Shown: positions 24,781-32,860 of the stretch, piece after piece | Numbering within the stretch: position 1 is the stretch's first letter | Layout: each line of letters begins with the position of its first letter | From: Chloroflexi bacterium TSY | GTDB taxonomy: Bacteria; Chloroflexota; Anaerolineae; Caldilineales; Caldilineaceae | Assembly (NCBI GenBank): GCA_019217005.1 | Contig: JAHBNG010000012.1 | Location: 163,935-197,055, forward strand | DNA length: 33,121 nucleotides | Direction: 5' to 3' | Position numbers and translations under genes: made by a program | The notes under the pieces: generated by a model | The model's input: the letters and a program-made list of their open reading frames with translations, nothing else | The model's database searches: none | What the model was told of the DNA's origin: nothing

Positions 24781-25154
24781 GCTCCGGTGAGAACTCTATA
24801 CACTCATCCATAAAATTGTCGTCCTGTCTCTACCCAACAAAATTTAGGGACACGAGAATCAGCACAAAACTTTTTTGGAGAGTGATATATCCAGTGATAA
24901 GTCGGCGATGAATGGCAATAAGAGTTCGTAAGTTCAGTTAATAGTCCAATGAGCGTAAAGAATATTCTGGTTAAGGCTTTTCCAAAAATTAAAATCCCTA
25001 ATTTGATCTGGAAAAGCTCAAGCCATTCCAGAGAAATCGACTTGGCAAATCAGGGATTTATTTCTTTGGAATGGCCTAATAGTCACATTCATTTAAACTT
25101 CGTACTTTTGTCCGCAATTCTGCCAGAGTAAAAAATGCTGCGAAAGTATGGAGT
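24781..25154. other. 374-base gene-free stretch between minus-strand genes
   Basis: Holds repeat element B3 (24972-25080) and, next to the tlyA stop, an imperfect inverted repeat, AAACTTCGTACTTT (about 25096-25109) against AAAGTATGGAGTTT (about 25143-25156), which could end the tlyA transcript. The first 190 bases, upstream of the Calx-beta gene, show no motif I can name. Confidence 0.5.
24972..25080. mobile_element. B-family inverted-repeat element, copy B3
   Basis: From TAAGGCTTTTCCAAAAATTA to TTTGGAATGGCCTAATA. This copy shows the terminal inverted repeat best: about 33 bases from each end are imperfectly complementary. The core GGAAAAGCTCAAGCCATTCC is shared with B1 and B2. The preceding bases TTCTGGT also precede the AAGGCTT at the right window edge. 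Confidence 0.83.
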
Positions 25155-26141
25155 TTAAGTGACTTCTTTATAAGACTTTCGAACTGATTTGCTATCTTGC
25201 AATGCTTGCTCGACCAACTTGTGGCTTATTGCAACATGCATGGGTTTTGGGGGGAAGAAACAACACGCTATATGAATAAGGAACTCTACATTTCCTGCAG
25301 CACCCAGAATGGGTGAAACAGTCAAATTCATTATCTGTAACTCTGTTTCAAGTACATAATCAATTAGGTTTTCTAATACACGTCGATGGATACGCTCGTC
25401 TCGTACAACACCGCCTTTTCCCACATGCTCCTTACCAGCTTCAAACTGTGGTTTAATCAACGCCACAATTTGAGCACCAGAATGGACCAATTTTAGTACC
25501 GCTGGTAAAACAAGCTGCAGACTAATGAAACTCGTATCAATTACAACCAAATCGACTAGATTCTTTTTGCACAGCAAATTTGAATCATCGAGTGTCTGTA
25601 TCTGGTCAGTATCATCTCGCGCTTCGCTACTTGACGTCTCGGAGAGTAGAGCTGCCGAAGGGGTGGGGGGAAGCAACTCTAAATAGCGAATATTTGTACG
25701 TTCTAACAATACGACACGGGGATCTTGTCGCAATTTCCAAGCAAATTGTCCATAACCCACGTCAACGGCATAAACACAGCGCACCCCTCTTTGGAGAAGA
25801 CAATCGGTGAATCCGCCGGTTGATGCACCAACATCGAGAGCGATCACATTAGAAACGTCGATTCGAAACTGATCAAGCGCCGCTTCTAACTTTAAGCCAC
25901 CACGGCTAACATAGGGTAACGCAGTACGTATACGAATGTTGGCGGATAGCGCAACAGTTTTACCAGGTTTATCGAAAACGACTTCGTCAACCAAAACTTC
26001 GCCAGCCATAATCAGGCGTCGCGCCTTTTCGCGACTCTCGACAAGACACCGCTCAACCAGCAACAAGTCAAGACGCTGCTTTGATCCATTGCATTTTGAT
26101 TTCTTGTGGTCTTCTATAGAGGAACGTATTTTTGTTGTCAC
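25155..26141 (-). CDS. tlyA: TlyA-family rRNA 2'-O-methyltransferase (hemolysin A family)
   Basis: 328 residues. An S4 RNA-binding domain (about 22-82, RLDLLLVERCLVESREKARRL) is followed by a Rossmann methyltransferase domain with the SAM loop DVGASTGGFTD (103-113). Residues fitting the K-D-K-E catalytic tetrad of 2'-O-methyltransferases are K84 (RGGLKL), D202 (DTSFIS), K230 (KPQFE) and E286 (NVEFL). TlyA methylates cytidines of 16S and/or 23S rRNA. The protein is longer than the usual 265-275 residues because of a 20-residue basic N-terminus, a 30-odd-residue Ser/Asp-rich insertion (about 160-195) and a longer C-terminus. The insertion is placed in a loop, so activity should be kept. It is divergent from the prenyltransferase gene. 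Confidence 0.9.
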   Translation of the reverse strand: MTTKIRSSIEDHKKSKCNGSKQRLDLLLVERCLVESREKARRLIMAGEVLVDEVVFDKPGKTVALSANIRIRTALPYVSRGGLKLEAALDQFRIDVSNVIALDVGASTGGFTDCLLQRGVRCVYAVDVGYGQFAWKLRQDPRVVLLERTNIRYLELLPPTPSAALLSETSSSEARDDTDQIQTLDDSNLLCKKNLVDLVVIDTSFISLQLVLPAVLKLVHSGAQIVALIKPQFEAGKEHVGKGGVVRDERIHRRVLENLIDYVLETELQIMNLTVSPILGAAGNVEFLIHIACCFFPPKPMHVAISHKLVEQALQDSKSVRKSYKEVT

Positions 26142-26264
26142 AGAATAAGTACGAATTCAGAATCAATAGAACAGAATCAACCCCAGGATAGAATGCAATA
26201 AGTGATTTGTCAAGAAGCAAATTGTTAATATTTTTGTAAGGTATTAGTCAAAGCAAAACACCTT

Positions 26265-26293
26265 TTGACTGTCATGTATCAATCAGTTAAGAT
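26265..26293 (+). promoter_or_regulatory. Putative sigma-70 promoter of the prenyltransferase gene
   Basis: TTGACT (26265-26270), a 17-base spacer and TAAGAT (26288-26293). This would give a leader of about 125 bases that includes the hairpin at 26316-26368. Read by eye only. Confidence 0.45.
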
Positions 26294-26315
26294 TTCGAAT
26301 ATATTTGGCTGTGTA

Positions 26316-26368
26316 TGAAAACCGGAGCTTGGTCTCTCGCATAGAGTTTTGGAAAACTCCGGTTTTCA
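26316..26368 (+). promoter_or_regulatory. 12-bp hairpin in the prenyltransferase leader
   Basis: TGAAAACCGGAG (26316-26327) pairs perfectly with CTCCGGTTTTCA (26357-26368) around a 29-base loop. It is located between the putative promoter and ATG 26427, so it would be in the 5-prime leader. It might be regulatory, or a leftover of a small repeat. No T-run follows. Confidence 0.45.
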
Positions 26369-26426
26369 TCTCAACCGAAGTATAGGTATCTAATTTATTC
26401 ACAATCAGGTTATTATCATAATTCAT

Positions 26427-27338
26427 ATGTTTGACACACGAACAAATTTATATGGTCTGATTCGGACCATGCGTATTCATCAGTGGACCAAAAATATCTT
26501 TGTTTATGCCGCATTGGTATTTGATGGCAAACTATTGGCATTCGATCTGTTTATTCAAACAACGCTCGTTACGGTCTGCTTTTGCTTGGCGGCGAGCAGT
26601 GTCTATTTGATGAATGATCTCGTTGATATTGAAAAAGATCGTCAGCACCCTCAGAAACGCTTTCGGGCATTGCCCAGTGGTCAGCTCCATCCAAATCTTG
26701 CCATTGTGGGGGCAGTTCTATTTTCTTTGACCAGCGTGTTTCTGTCCATATGGCTCAACCCCAGCGCCGGCATTGTTATTCTCTCTTATTTGTTACTCAA
26801 TATTGCCTATAGCTTCTACCTAAAAAACATTGCGATTATTGATGTGATGATGATTGCGGCCTTTTTTCTGCTGCGTGTGTTCGCAGGTGTTCTCATTGTT
26901 GAAGTCGAAAACTTTAGCCCATGGCTCTATGTTTGCGTGGCCCTACTTGCTCTATTTTTGGGTTTTGGCAAACGGCGCCATGAAATTACTTTGTTAGAAG
27001 ATGGAGCGGGAAAACATCGCACAAGTCTCCAACATTATAATTTGCCGCTGTTGGATCAAATCATCAGCATCGTCACCTCAATTACTTTGATCACGTATAC
27101 CTTATATAGCTTCGATGCCGAAACCGCTGTAGCCAGCGAAGGTCGTATGTTATTTACTGTCCCCTTTATTCTCTATATTATCTTGCGATACCTCTATCTA
27201 ATTCATGTCGAAAAAAAAGGAGGAGCCCCCGATGAGCTTGTCTTGAAAGACCCGCATTTGCTGATCACATCAATCTTATGGATCGTGACAGTTATTCTAC
27301 TGATTTATGGGGCAGGTTCAGAACAAGGGATGAGTTAG
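26427..27338 (+). CDS. UbiA-family prenyltransferase, decaprenyl-phosphate phosphoribosyltransferase type
   Basis: 303 residues, about eight TM helices. The first Asp-rich motif, NDLVDIEKD (63-71), and RFRALPSG mark the UbiA superfamily. [16 protein letters not shown] near the start and GFGKRRHEI in the second half are characteristic of the decaprenylphosphoryl-ribose branch (UbiA/Rv3806c-like), which joins 5-phosphoribosyl diphosphate to polyprenyl phosphate for cell-envelope arabinose or ribose donors. The last nine codons (295-303, GAGSEQGMS) lie within the left end of the decayed insertion sequence, which also supplies the stop codon, so the natural C-terminus was replaced just after the final TM helix. 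No oxidoreductase partners (DprE1/DprE2) are in the window. Confidence 0.87.
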   Translation: MFDTRTNLYGLIRTMRIHQWTKNIFVYAALVFDGKLLAFDLFIQTTLVTVCFCLAASSVYLMNDLVDIEKDRQHPQKRFRALPSGQLHPNLAIVGAVLFSLTSVFLSIWLNPSAGIVILSYLLLNIAYSFYLKNIAIIDVMMIAAFFLLRVFAGVLIVEVENFSPWLYVCVALLALFLGFGKRRHEITLLEDGAGKHRTSLQHYNLPLLDQIISIVTSITLITYTLYSFDAETAVASEGRMLFTVPFILYIILRYLYLIHVEKKGGAPDELVLKDPHLLITSILWIVTVILLIYGAGSEQGMS

Positions 27339-28907
27339 GTTTACAAAATTGAAATGGGCACGTTAAAAAGAGAATAGGTTAAAGAGCCAGTTGCTGTTGA
27401 GGCTGAAGAATGGAATCAAGGGCGTCAGCCAAAGAAGGGACATAGGAATCGGTAGCCAGTTCTAAGGGTGAGTGACCGGAGCGTTTGCCACGTGAGAAGG
27501 TGCGATGATTCCAAAAGAGCTGTAAAAGAGCGGCCAACCAATCGGGCAAAGAGCGATGGATTGCAAGAAAGGGCCTGAGCCAAGCATGAAAGGATTCAGC
27601 TAGAGAAGAAGCCCGATGGAAGCGATCCAGTGCATGCCAGAAGGCAAGAGCCATAGGCTGCAATGAGGGAGGGAAAAGCTGTTCAATGGGAAGTTGATGG
27701 TCATGGCGATAAGTCCAGAGGTGTGTGATGAAGGCTTCGTACTCAGGTGAGAGGTTCTGGCGGAGGGGAGCCAGCAATGTAGGTAGATTCTGCTGCAGTT
27801 GGGTGGCAAAGTGTGCAATTTCATCGCGGTTCATCTCCATCATAAGTTGGGTGGCAGCCAGAATGGTTTGTTGCGCGGCATCTGTGTTGACAAGCTGCCC
27901 GGTCGGTGAAATCGGCTCCAGTGCCTGACGGACCGTTCGGAGAAGCCATGTCCAGTTCTCGTGCAAGTCAACTGCTGTCAGCACCGTTTGGTCGGCAACC
28001 TCGAGAGTCACTGTGCATTTGCGTGGTCGCCCAGGGCGACGTGCAGGAGCAGTCTGCTCGTCCAACTCTTGCTGCTACGTCACGGTCGGTCATGGCCTGG
28101 TCCATTTCTCTCCAGACGTTGGGTGATTTTGGTGCCATTCTGCATTTGGTGAAAGAGGTCATAGGAGTGTGGCGCATTCATCCCCGCTGCCTTGGCTCCT
28201 GCCTGAATGCCCAAAGCCCCATCGGTCACCAAGTCATCAAAGGTGATGCCTCGCTCGAGCAATTCGAGAAACTTCAACCCCCATGTTGTTTCATCTCGGG
28301 CATCGGCTGCTGAGATATTCAACAGCGCAAACGATGCTCCGTCCACCACCGTCAGGCACGGTTGGTCGCCACAGAAAATTTCATCCGCTTCCCCCAACAC
28401 CGGCAGCGTCGGCACCATGCTCTCATTGTACGCCGATGCCAGTTCTCCAACTTCCGCCAGCGTCCCTTGGATGAATCCCACCGACCGCTCCACACCTAGC
28501 AGCAACCCCAACCCCTTTGATATCTCGTACGCTTCCTCGCAGCATCGGCAACACCGTTATGGTTCGTCGGATGAACGTCTCATCCACTTCGATCACATGG
28601 CTTTTCGGCTGCGGTCCTGGACTCACTGGCGACAAGATCGCTTTCAGCGCCGCTTCACCGCTCTCTCAACTTATAGAGCCACGTTCGAGACACATTGTAC
28701 GCCGTTGACAGTTCGCTCACTCTCCCCCACTCTCGATTCGGGTTGACAATGATAGGGGGTCTGTTCGATACTCTGACATTTAGAGGCTCCTTTTTGGCTA
28801 TTTTGGTCTGAACACCCTTATTTTGCCTGAACAGGAGCCTCTTTCTCTAACCTATTCTCTTGTTAACGTACTCTCTTCTTTGTCAACCTATTTCTGAACC
28901 AGCCCCT
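27309..28907. mobile_element. Decayed insertion sequence with bipartite asymmetric ends
   Basis: About 1.6 kb. Left outer repeat GGGGCAGGTTCA (27309-27320), right outer repeat TGAACCAGCCCC (28896-28907). Inner repeats start TAGGTTTACA at the left, 15 bases inward, and (read from the right end) TAGGTTGACA, four bases inward. Further in, ACGTTAAAAAGAGAATAGGT and ACGTTAACAAGAGAATAGGT also match between the ends. It encodes one minus-strand transposase with several frameshifts. No 8-bp target duplication is visible (TGATTTAT left, TAAGTTCA right), so flanks have changed or the copy is recombinant. It is a candidate parent type for the 155-bp MITE at 9175. Confidence 0.85.
27379..28779 (-). pseudogene. 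Transposase, frameshifted
   Basis: Reading from 28779 downward: an HTH segment, NREWGRVSELSTAYNVSRTW, ends in a stop; a shifted frame continues ALKAILSPVSPGPQPKSHVIEVDETFIRRTI; another shift near 28505 leads to GLLLGVERSVGFIQGTLAEV, then CLTVVDGASFALLNISAADA and TFDDLVTDGALGIQAGAKAAG...YDLFHQM; one or two more shifts near 28100-28068 lead to the C-terminal part with PGRPRKCTVTLEV and WNHRTFSRGKRSGHSP. The acidic residues in VVDGAS, VTDGA and DLFH look like a DDE-type catalytic core, though I cannot name the IS family with certainty. At least three frameshifts make it inactive in cis. Confidence 0.82.
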
Positions 28908-29134
28908 AAGTTCACATCCTTATTCTCGTGACCTTCTGATTTGCTTGAAATCCTATCTAGAGGCCGATTAGAAACCCCCTCTAGTTGCATGAACGAATAG
29001 AATCACGCTCTCGTTGCGCAAAAATAAGGTGTGAGATAAACTTTACTTCAACAATCAAGCAGAAGAAGCCGTCAACCTCTATCTTCCCTCTTTGAGGATG
29101 GGGAGATTCTGCTCAAGATAGGGAGAAATCTATC

Positions 29135-29593
29135 GTGAATATCGAGGCACAAGTAACAATTCAAGGTCCAAAAGAGAAAATCTGGCAAGTAATCACAGAT
29201 ATCGAAAACGCACCCAAAAGAATTAGCGGCATTGAAGAAGTTGAGATTCTCGAAAAGCCAACAGATGGTCTGGTCGGCCTAAAATGGCGAGAGACTCGAA
29301 CGCTCTTTGTTAGGACAGCAACAGAGACGATGTGGATCACCGATGCTGTAGAAAACGAATTCTACAAAACACGTGCGGAAAGTCACGGCGCAGTCTATAT
29401 CACCGACATCGCCCTGTCTGAGCAAGATGGTCGCACGTCATTAACGATGAAATTTGACGGAACGCCACAAAGTTTTGGAGCGAAGTTGATGTCGGCGGCG
29501 ATGGGATTTATGTTTAAGAATGCAACCAAAAAGGCCGTTGTTCAGGATCTCAACGATATTAAGGCCGCCGTCGAGAATCAGGAAGAAGAATGA
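29135..29593 (+). CDS. SRPBCC-family (polyketide cyclase/START-like) protein
   Basis: 152 residues, GTG start with GGGAG about ten bases upstream. The pattern fits the helix-grip fold: MNIEAQVTIQGPKEKIWQVITDIENAPKRISGIEEVEIL at the start (the typical xxPxxxVWxxxxDxxxxxxWxxxxxxVE segment, here with Ala-Pro-Lys-Arg in place of the usual Trp), a beta sheet in the middle, and a long C-terminal helix (about 118-148). Such proteins bind hydrophobic small ligands or lipids; many are uncharacterised. No signal peptide. It is convergent with the second ABC cassette, and its stop lies 24 bases from the permease stop. Confidence 0.8.
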   Translation: MNIEAQVTIQGPKEKIWQVITDIENAPKRISGIEEVEILEKPTDGLVGLKWRETRTLFVRTATETMWITDAVENEFYKTRAESHGAVYITDIALSEQDGRTSLTMKFDGTPQSFGAKLMSAAMGFMFKNATKKAVVQDLNDIKAAVENQEEE

Positions 29594-29616
29594 TTTGGCG
29601 CAGATCATAGGGTATA

Positions 29617-30474
29617 TCATCCCTTGACGCCACTTAACGTAATCCCACGCACAACGTAGCGCTGCATGATGAAGAAGAAGAGAAAGGTCGGGATGAAGGT
29701 GATGGTGGCACCGGCCATCTGTACACCAGCCTGCCCTTGCTGCACGACCATGGTGGCCAATCCCACGGTCAGTGGACGCATCTCAAGAGACTGGGTCATG
29801 ATTAGCGGATAGAGGAAATCGTTCCAGTGGGCCAGAAAAGTCAGCGTCGCCAGGGTGGCCAGCGCCGGACGGCTCAACGGCAGTAGTATGCGCCAGTAAA
29901 TATCAAAGCGATTGGCACCGTCAATGTATGCTGCGTCATCATAGTCTTTGGGCACGCCTTTGAAGTTCTGTCGCAACAGAAAGGTCCCAAAAATCGACGT
30001 TGATGCGGGCACAATCAGGGCATAATAGCTGTCCACCCAGCCCAACATGCTCATCAAGATGAACATGGGCACAATGATCACCGTGCTGGGAATCATCAAT
30101 GTTCCCATAAAGATCCAAAAGATCGTGTCGCGCCCCGGAAAGTCGCCGCGCGCAAAGGCGTAACCCGCCATGGAACAGGTGAAGAGCTGCAGCAGTGTTA
30201 TGCTGACGGCAATCACGGCGCTGTTCAGAATCCAGCGTTCGATCAAGCTGTGGCGAAAGAGCAGTTGATAGTTGTTCCACCCGACCTCTTCCGGAATCAG
30301 GCTCAGGGGAAAGTACATAAAGCTAAAGTCGGGCCGCACAGAAATCGAGATCATATACAAAAATGGACGGATGGTCAAGGCGGTTACGGCAATCAGAATC
30401 GCATAGGTCAACAGCCGTTTGATCAGCCAAGTGACCCAAAAATCCCAACCCCTGCCGCGCAGCAGAGTCACCAT
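29617..30474 (-). CDS. Carbohydrate ABC transporter permease, MalG/UgpE type
   Basis: 285 residues, six TM segments, EAA loop at 180-200 (DAAYIDGANRFDIYWRILLPL), and the family end RYVVRGITLSGVKG. Start ATG 30474 shares one base with the upstream permease stop (TGATG), so the two are translationally coupled. Not a close copy of the permease at 15526: the cassettes are separate lineages, as the different N-termini and EAA loops show. No ATPase gene follows. Confidence 0.92.
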   Translation of the reverse strand: MVTLLRGRGWDFWVTWLIKRLLTYAILIAVTALTIRPFLYMISISVRPDFSFMYFPLSLIPEEVGWNNYQLLFRHSLIERWILNSAVIAVSITLLQLFTCSMAGYAFARGDFPGRDTIFWIFMGTLMIPSTVIIVPMFILMSMLGWVDSYYALIVPASTSIFGTFLLRQNFKGVPKDYDDAAYIDGANRFDIYWRILLPLSRPALATLATLTFLAHWNDFLYPLIMTQSLEMRPLTVGLATMVVQQGQAGVQMAGATITFIPTFLFFFIMQRYVVRGITLSGVKG

Positions 30475-31421
30475 CAGTACAGATCCTCCGACCAGCCCAG
30501 ATATTTACGCTGCACTAACGCAACGATGAAGATGAGGGCAAAGAGCACCAGCGACATGGAGGCCGCGTAGCCCATCCGATAGCGGGAGAAGGCCGACTGC
30601 CAGACGTAATAAACCACAGTGGTCGTGGCGTGGACCGGTCCACCACCGGTGAGGATGTAGACTGCGCCAAACATCTGGAAGGCACCAATGGTGGCGATCA
30701 TGATAATGAAGATGGTTGTTGCGCGCAGCATGGGCAGCGTGATATAGCGAAAAAGCGCCCAGTTGCCAGCCCCGTCGATCTTGGCCGCGTCGTATAGCTC
30801 ATCGGGAATGTTCTGGAGGCCTGCGAGCCAGAGGATCATGTAGTAGCCCATGGTGGCCCAGATCTGCATGCCGACGACTGACGGCATGGCCAGCCTTAAG
30901 TTAATCAGCCATTCTTGGGGCGGGATGCCGACCTGTCCGATCATGTAGTTGAGCGGACCATCTGCGCGCGGAATCAACATAAAGCGCCAGATCATGGCCA
31001 GCACGGCGATGGAGGTGACGACCGGCAGGTAATAGGCAGCCCGAAAGAAGTACATACCGCGTATGGGCTGATTGGCCAACATGGCAATCGCCAGCGAAAT
31101 CACTGTCACCGGCAAGACAAACATGAGGGTATACTGAGTGGTGTTTTTCAGCGCGGTGGCAAAAATCGGATCTGACAGCATGCGCTGATAATTATCCAAT
31201 CCAATAAAGCGTCGACTACCGATCAAGTCCCAGGATTGGAAGCTGAGATAGATGAGAAACCCCCATACAAAGAGATTAAAGACGAGGAACATGATCAGAT
31301 TCGGGGCCAGAAAGAGATACCAGGTCCACGTGCGCTTGAACCGCGTCAGCCATCTTTTGCGCCGAACCGGACTCGCCGCCAAACCGGTTTGCCCCGTTGT
31401 GGAGACGGATGCTTCTGCCAT
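30474..31421 (-). CDS. Carbohydrate ABC transporter permease, MalF/UgpA type
   Basis: 315 residues, charged N-terminus of about 30 residues, six TM segments, EAA loop at 211-231 (DAAKIDGAGNWALFRYITLP). It pairs with the MalG-type permease encoded next. It follows the binding-protein gene after a 128-base gap that is largely filled by a 25-bp perfect stem-loop. Confidence 0.92.
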   Translation of the reverse strand: MAEASVSTTGQTGLAASPVRRKRWLTRFKRTWTWYLFLAPNLIMFLVFNLFVWGFLIYLSFQSWDLIGSRRFIGLDNYQRMLSDPIFATALKNTTQYTLMFVLPVTVISLAIAMLANQPIRGMYFFRAAYYLPVVTSIAVLAMIWRFMLIPRADGPLNYMIGQVGIPPQEWLINLRLAMPSVVGMQIWATMGYYMILWLAGLQNIPDELYDAAKIDGAGNWALFRYITLPMLRATTIFIIMIATIGAFQMFGAVYILTGGGPVHATTTVVYYVWQSAFSRYRMGYAASMSLVLFALIFIVALVQRKYLGWSEDLY

Positions 31422-31462
31422 GATACGCCATACCTTTTCAGTGAGAATCCATGAGGTGAGAA

Positions 31463-31534
31463 GATGAATAAGATGAGATCGATGAATTATCGTTCATCTC
31501 AATCATCTTATTCATCGATCTCATCTTATTCATC
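31463..31534 (-). promoter_or_regulatory. 25-bp perfect stem-loop between binding-protein and permease genes
   Basis: 31463-31487 pairs perfectly with 31510-31534 over 25 bases; the loop has 22 bases. The arms are built of GATGAA/GATGAG/GATCGATG units, so the sequence is internally repetitive. No T-run. Its position matches the hairpin at 17456-17501 in the other sugar cassette, which suggests that both operons use a strong RNA hairpin here to protect the binding-protein message or reduce permease expression. Confidence 0.65.
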
Positions 31535-31549
31535 CTCTAAACCCTTCAC

Positions 31550-32860
31550 CTACCCCTGGTTCGCCAATTCTTCCTGAATCGCGGCCGTGATTTCAGCATC
31601 GGCGTCACGGACCGCATCCTCAACAGACTTGACATCGAGAACCGCAGCCTGGATGTGTGGGGCCCAGATCACCTTCTGCAGCTGCCAATGGAAGTTCGTG
31701 TCTTGATTGAGTTGGGCGTGAGGCACATGGAGCTCAACAAATTCGCGGACCAGTGGGTCTACATCCCAGTGGGCAAACGCCTCTTCGCGTGGTGGCGAAA
31801 AGCCAGTGACGGAGCAGTACAAGCCCTGATTTTCCGGCCGGATCATAAAGTTGATCCATTCCAGTGCCGCTTGCTGATTCTGCGTACTCTTAAACATACC
31901 CCAGCAACCTGAACCCACAGGCTGTACCTGTTCCTTATGTTGCCAGGTCTCCACCAGTGCGATCTCCATATCGGGTGACTGGCGCGTCACCTGATCGATG
32001 ATGGTGGGATTGCCAGCCGCAATGACCTGTTGATCCTGGAAGAAGTAGGCCATATTGAGCGCACCACTTTCTTCAGCAGAGCCGACGGCACCCTCTTTGG
32101 GGACCATGCCGCCTTTGAACATTTCTGTCACAAAGGCCGTTGCCTCAATCCCTGCCTCGCTGTCCAGTAAGCTTTCCGTGGCATCCTCATTCAAGACAGT
32201 GCCGCCCGCCTGCCAAACCAGCGCGACAAACTCCTGCCAACTCCAGGTATTCCAATCGGTGAGGAAGTATTCTTTCTCAGCAGCTTGCGCACCGACCGTG
32301 CGCAGATCGTCCCAGGTGTAGGGCGGATTCTCCGGATCCCAGCCCAACTCATCGAGCAGCGCCTTGTTGGCCACATGGCCCGTGACGATGAAGAGTGTGG
32401 GAATCATCAGTCGTTTGCCTTCCCAACTGATACCGGCAGTCATGGCTTCTGGGTAGTCTGCCCAATCCTCAGCCGCGATCAGGTCATCCAGCGCCACCAG
32501 TACATCGCGGCTGCCAAACAGAGAGATGGTATCCGTATTCACATAGGCAATATCGGGCGCTTCGCCAGCGGCAAAGGCCGTCATCATCTTTTCACGCCGC
32601 CCGCCCCAGGGCAGCAGTTCGATATTGGCCTCTATATCTGGCTGTTCTTCTTTGAACGTCTCCATCAAAGGCTTCCACAGCCAATCCTGATCATTTTCCG
32701 TCAGCGGGAAGACCCAGATCTTGAGTTCAGAGCTGCCACCAGCAGCCTCCGTACCACCCGGTGCCGCTGGAGCAACACAGGACGCCAGGGCTGTGGTTGC
32801 CATCAAACCGCCAGTCAACTGTAAGAAATCACGACGACTCATTCCGTTCTGCTGCTTCAT
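31550..32860 (-). CDS. Sugar ABC transporter substrate-binding lipoprotein, Tat-exported
   Basis: 436 residues from ATG 32860, set by GGAGG eight bases upstream; the frame stays open far beyond it. The N-terminus carries a twin-arginine motif, SRRDFLQL (8-15), a weakly hydrophobic stretch and LASC with Cys28, so the protein should be folded before Tat export and then lipidated. The body is of the SBP type 1 class (ELKIWVFPLTENDQDWLW, PDIEANIELLPWGGRREKMMTAFAAGEAPDIAYVNTD, EWINFMIRPENQGLYC). The Tat route contrasts with the Sec-type signal of the other binding protein at 17719. Substrate unknown, probably a carbohydrate; the cognate permeases follow. Confidence 0.92.
   Translation of the reverse strand: MKQQNGMSRRDFLQLTGGLMATTALASCVAPAAPGGTEAAGGSSELKIWVFPLTENDQDWLWKPLMETFKEEQPDIEANIELLPWGGRREKMMTAFAAGEAPDIAYVNTDTISLFGSRDVLVALDDLIAAEDWADYPEAMTAGISWEGKRLMIPTLFIVTGHVANKALLDELGWDPENPPYTWDDLRTVGAQAAEKEYFLTDWNTWSWQEFVALVWQAGGTVLNEDATESLLDSEAGIEATAFVTEMFKGGMVPKEGAVGSAEESGALNMAYFFQDQQVIAAGNPTIIDQVTRQSPDMEIALVETWQHKEQVQPVGSGCWGMFKSTQNQQAALEWINFMIRPENQGLYCSVTGFSPPREEAFAHWDVDPLVREFVELHVPHAQLNQDTNFHWQLQKVIWAPHIQAAVLDVKSVEDAVRDADAEITAAIQEELANQG

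Noticed and set aside
28207..28746. Plus-strand open frame of 179 codons
   Set aside because: It is antisense to the decayed transposase, and its product has no recognisable pattern.
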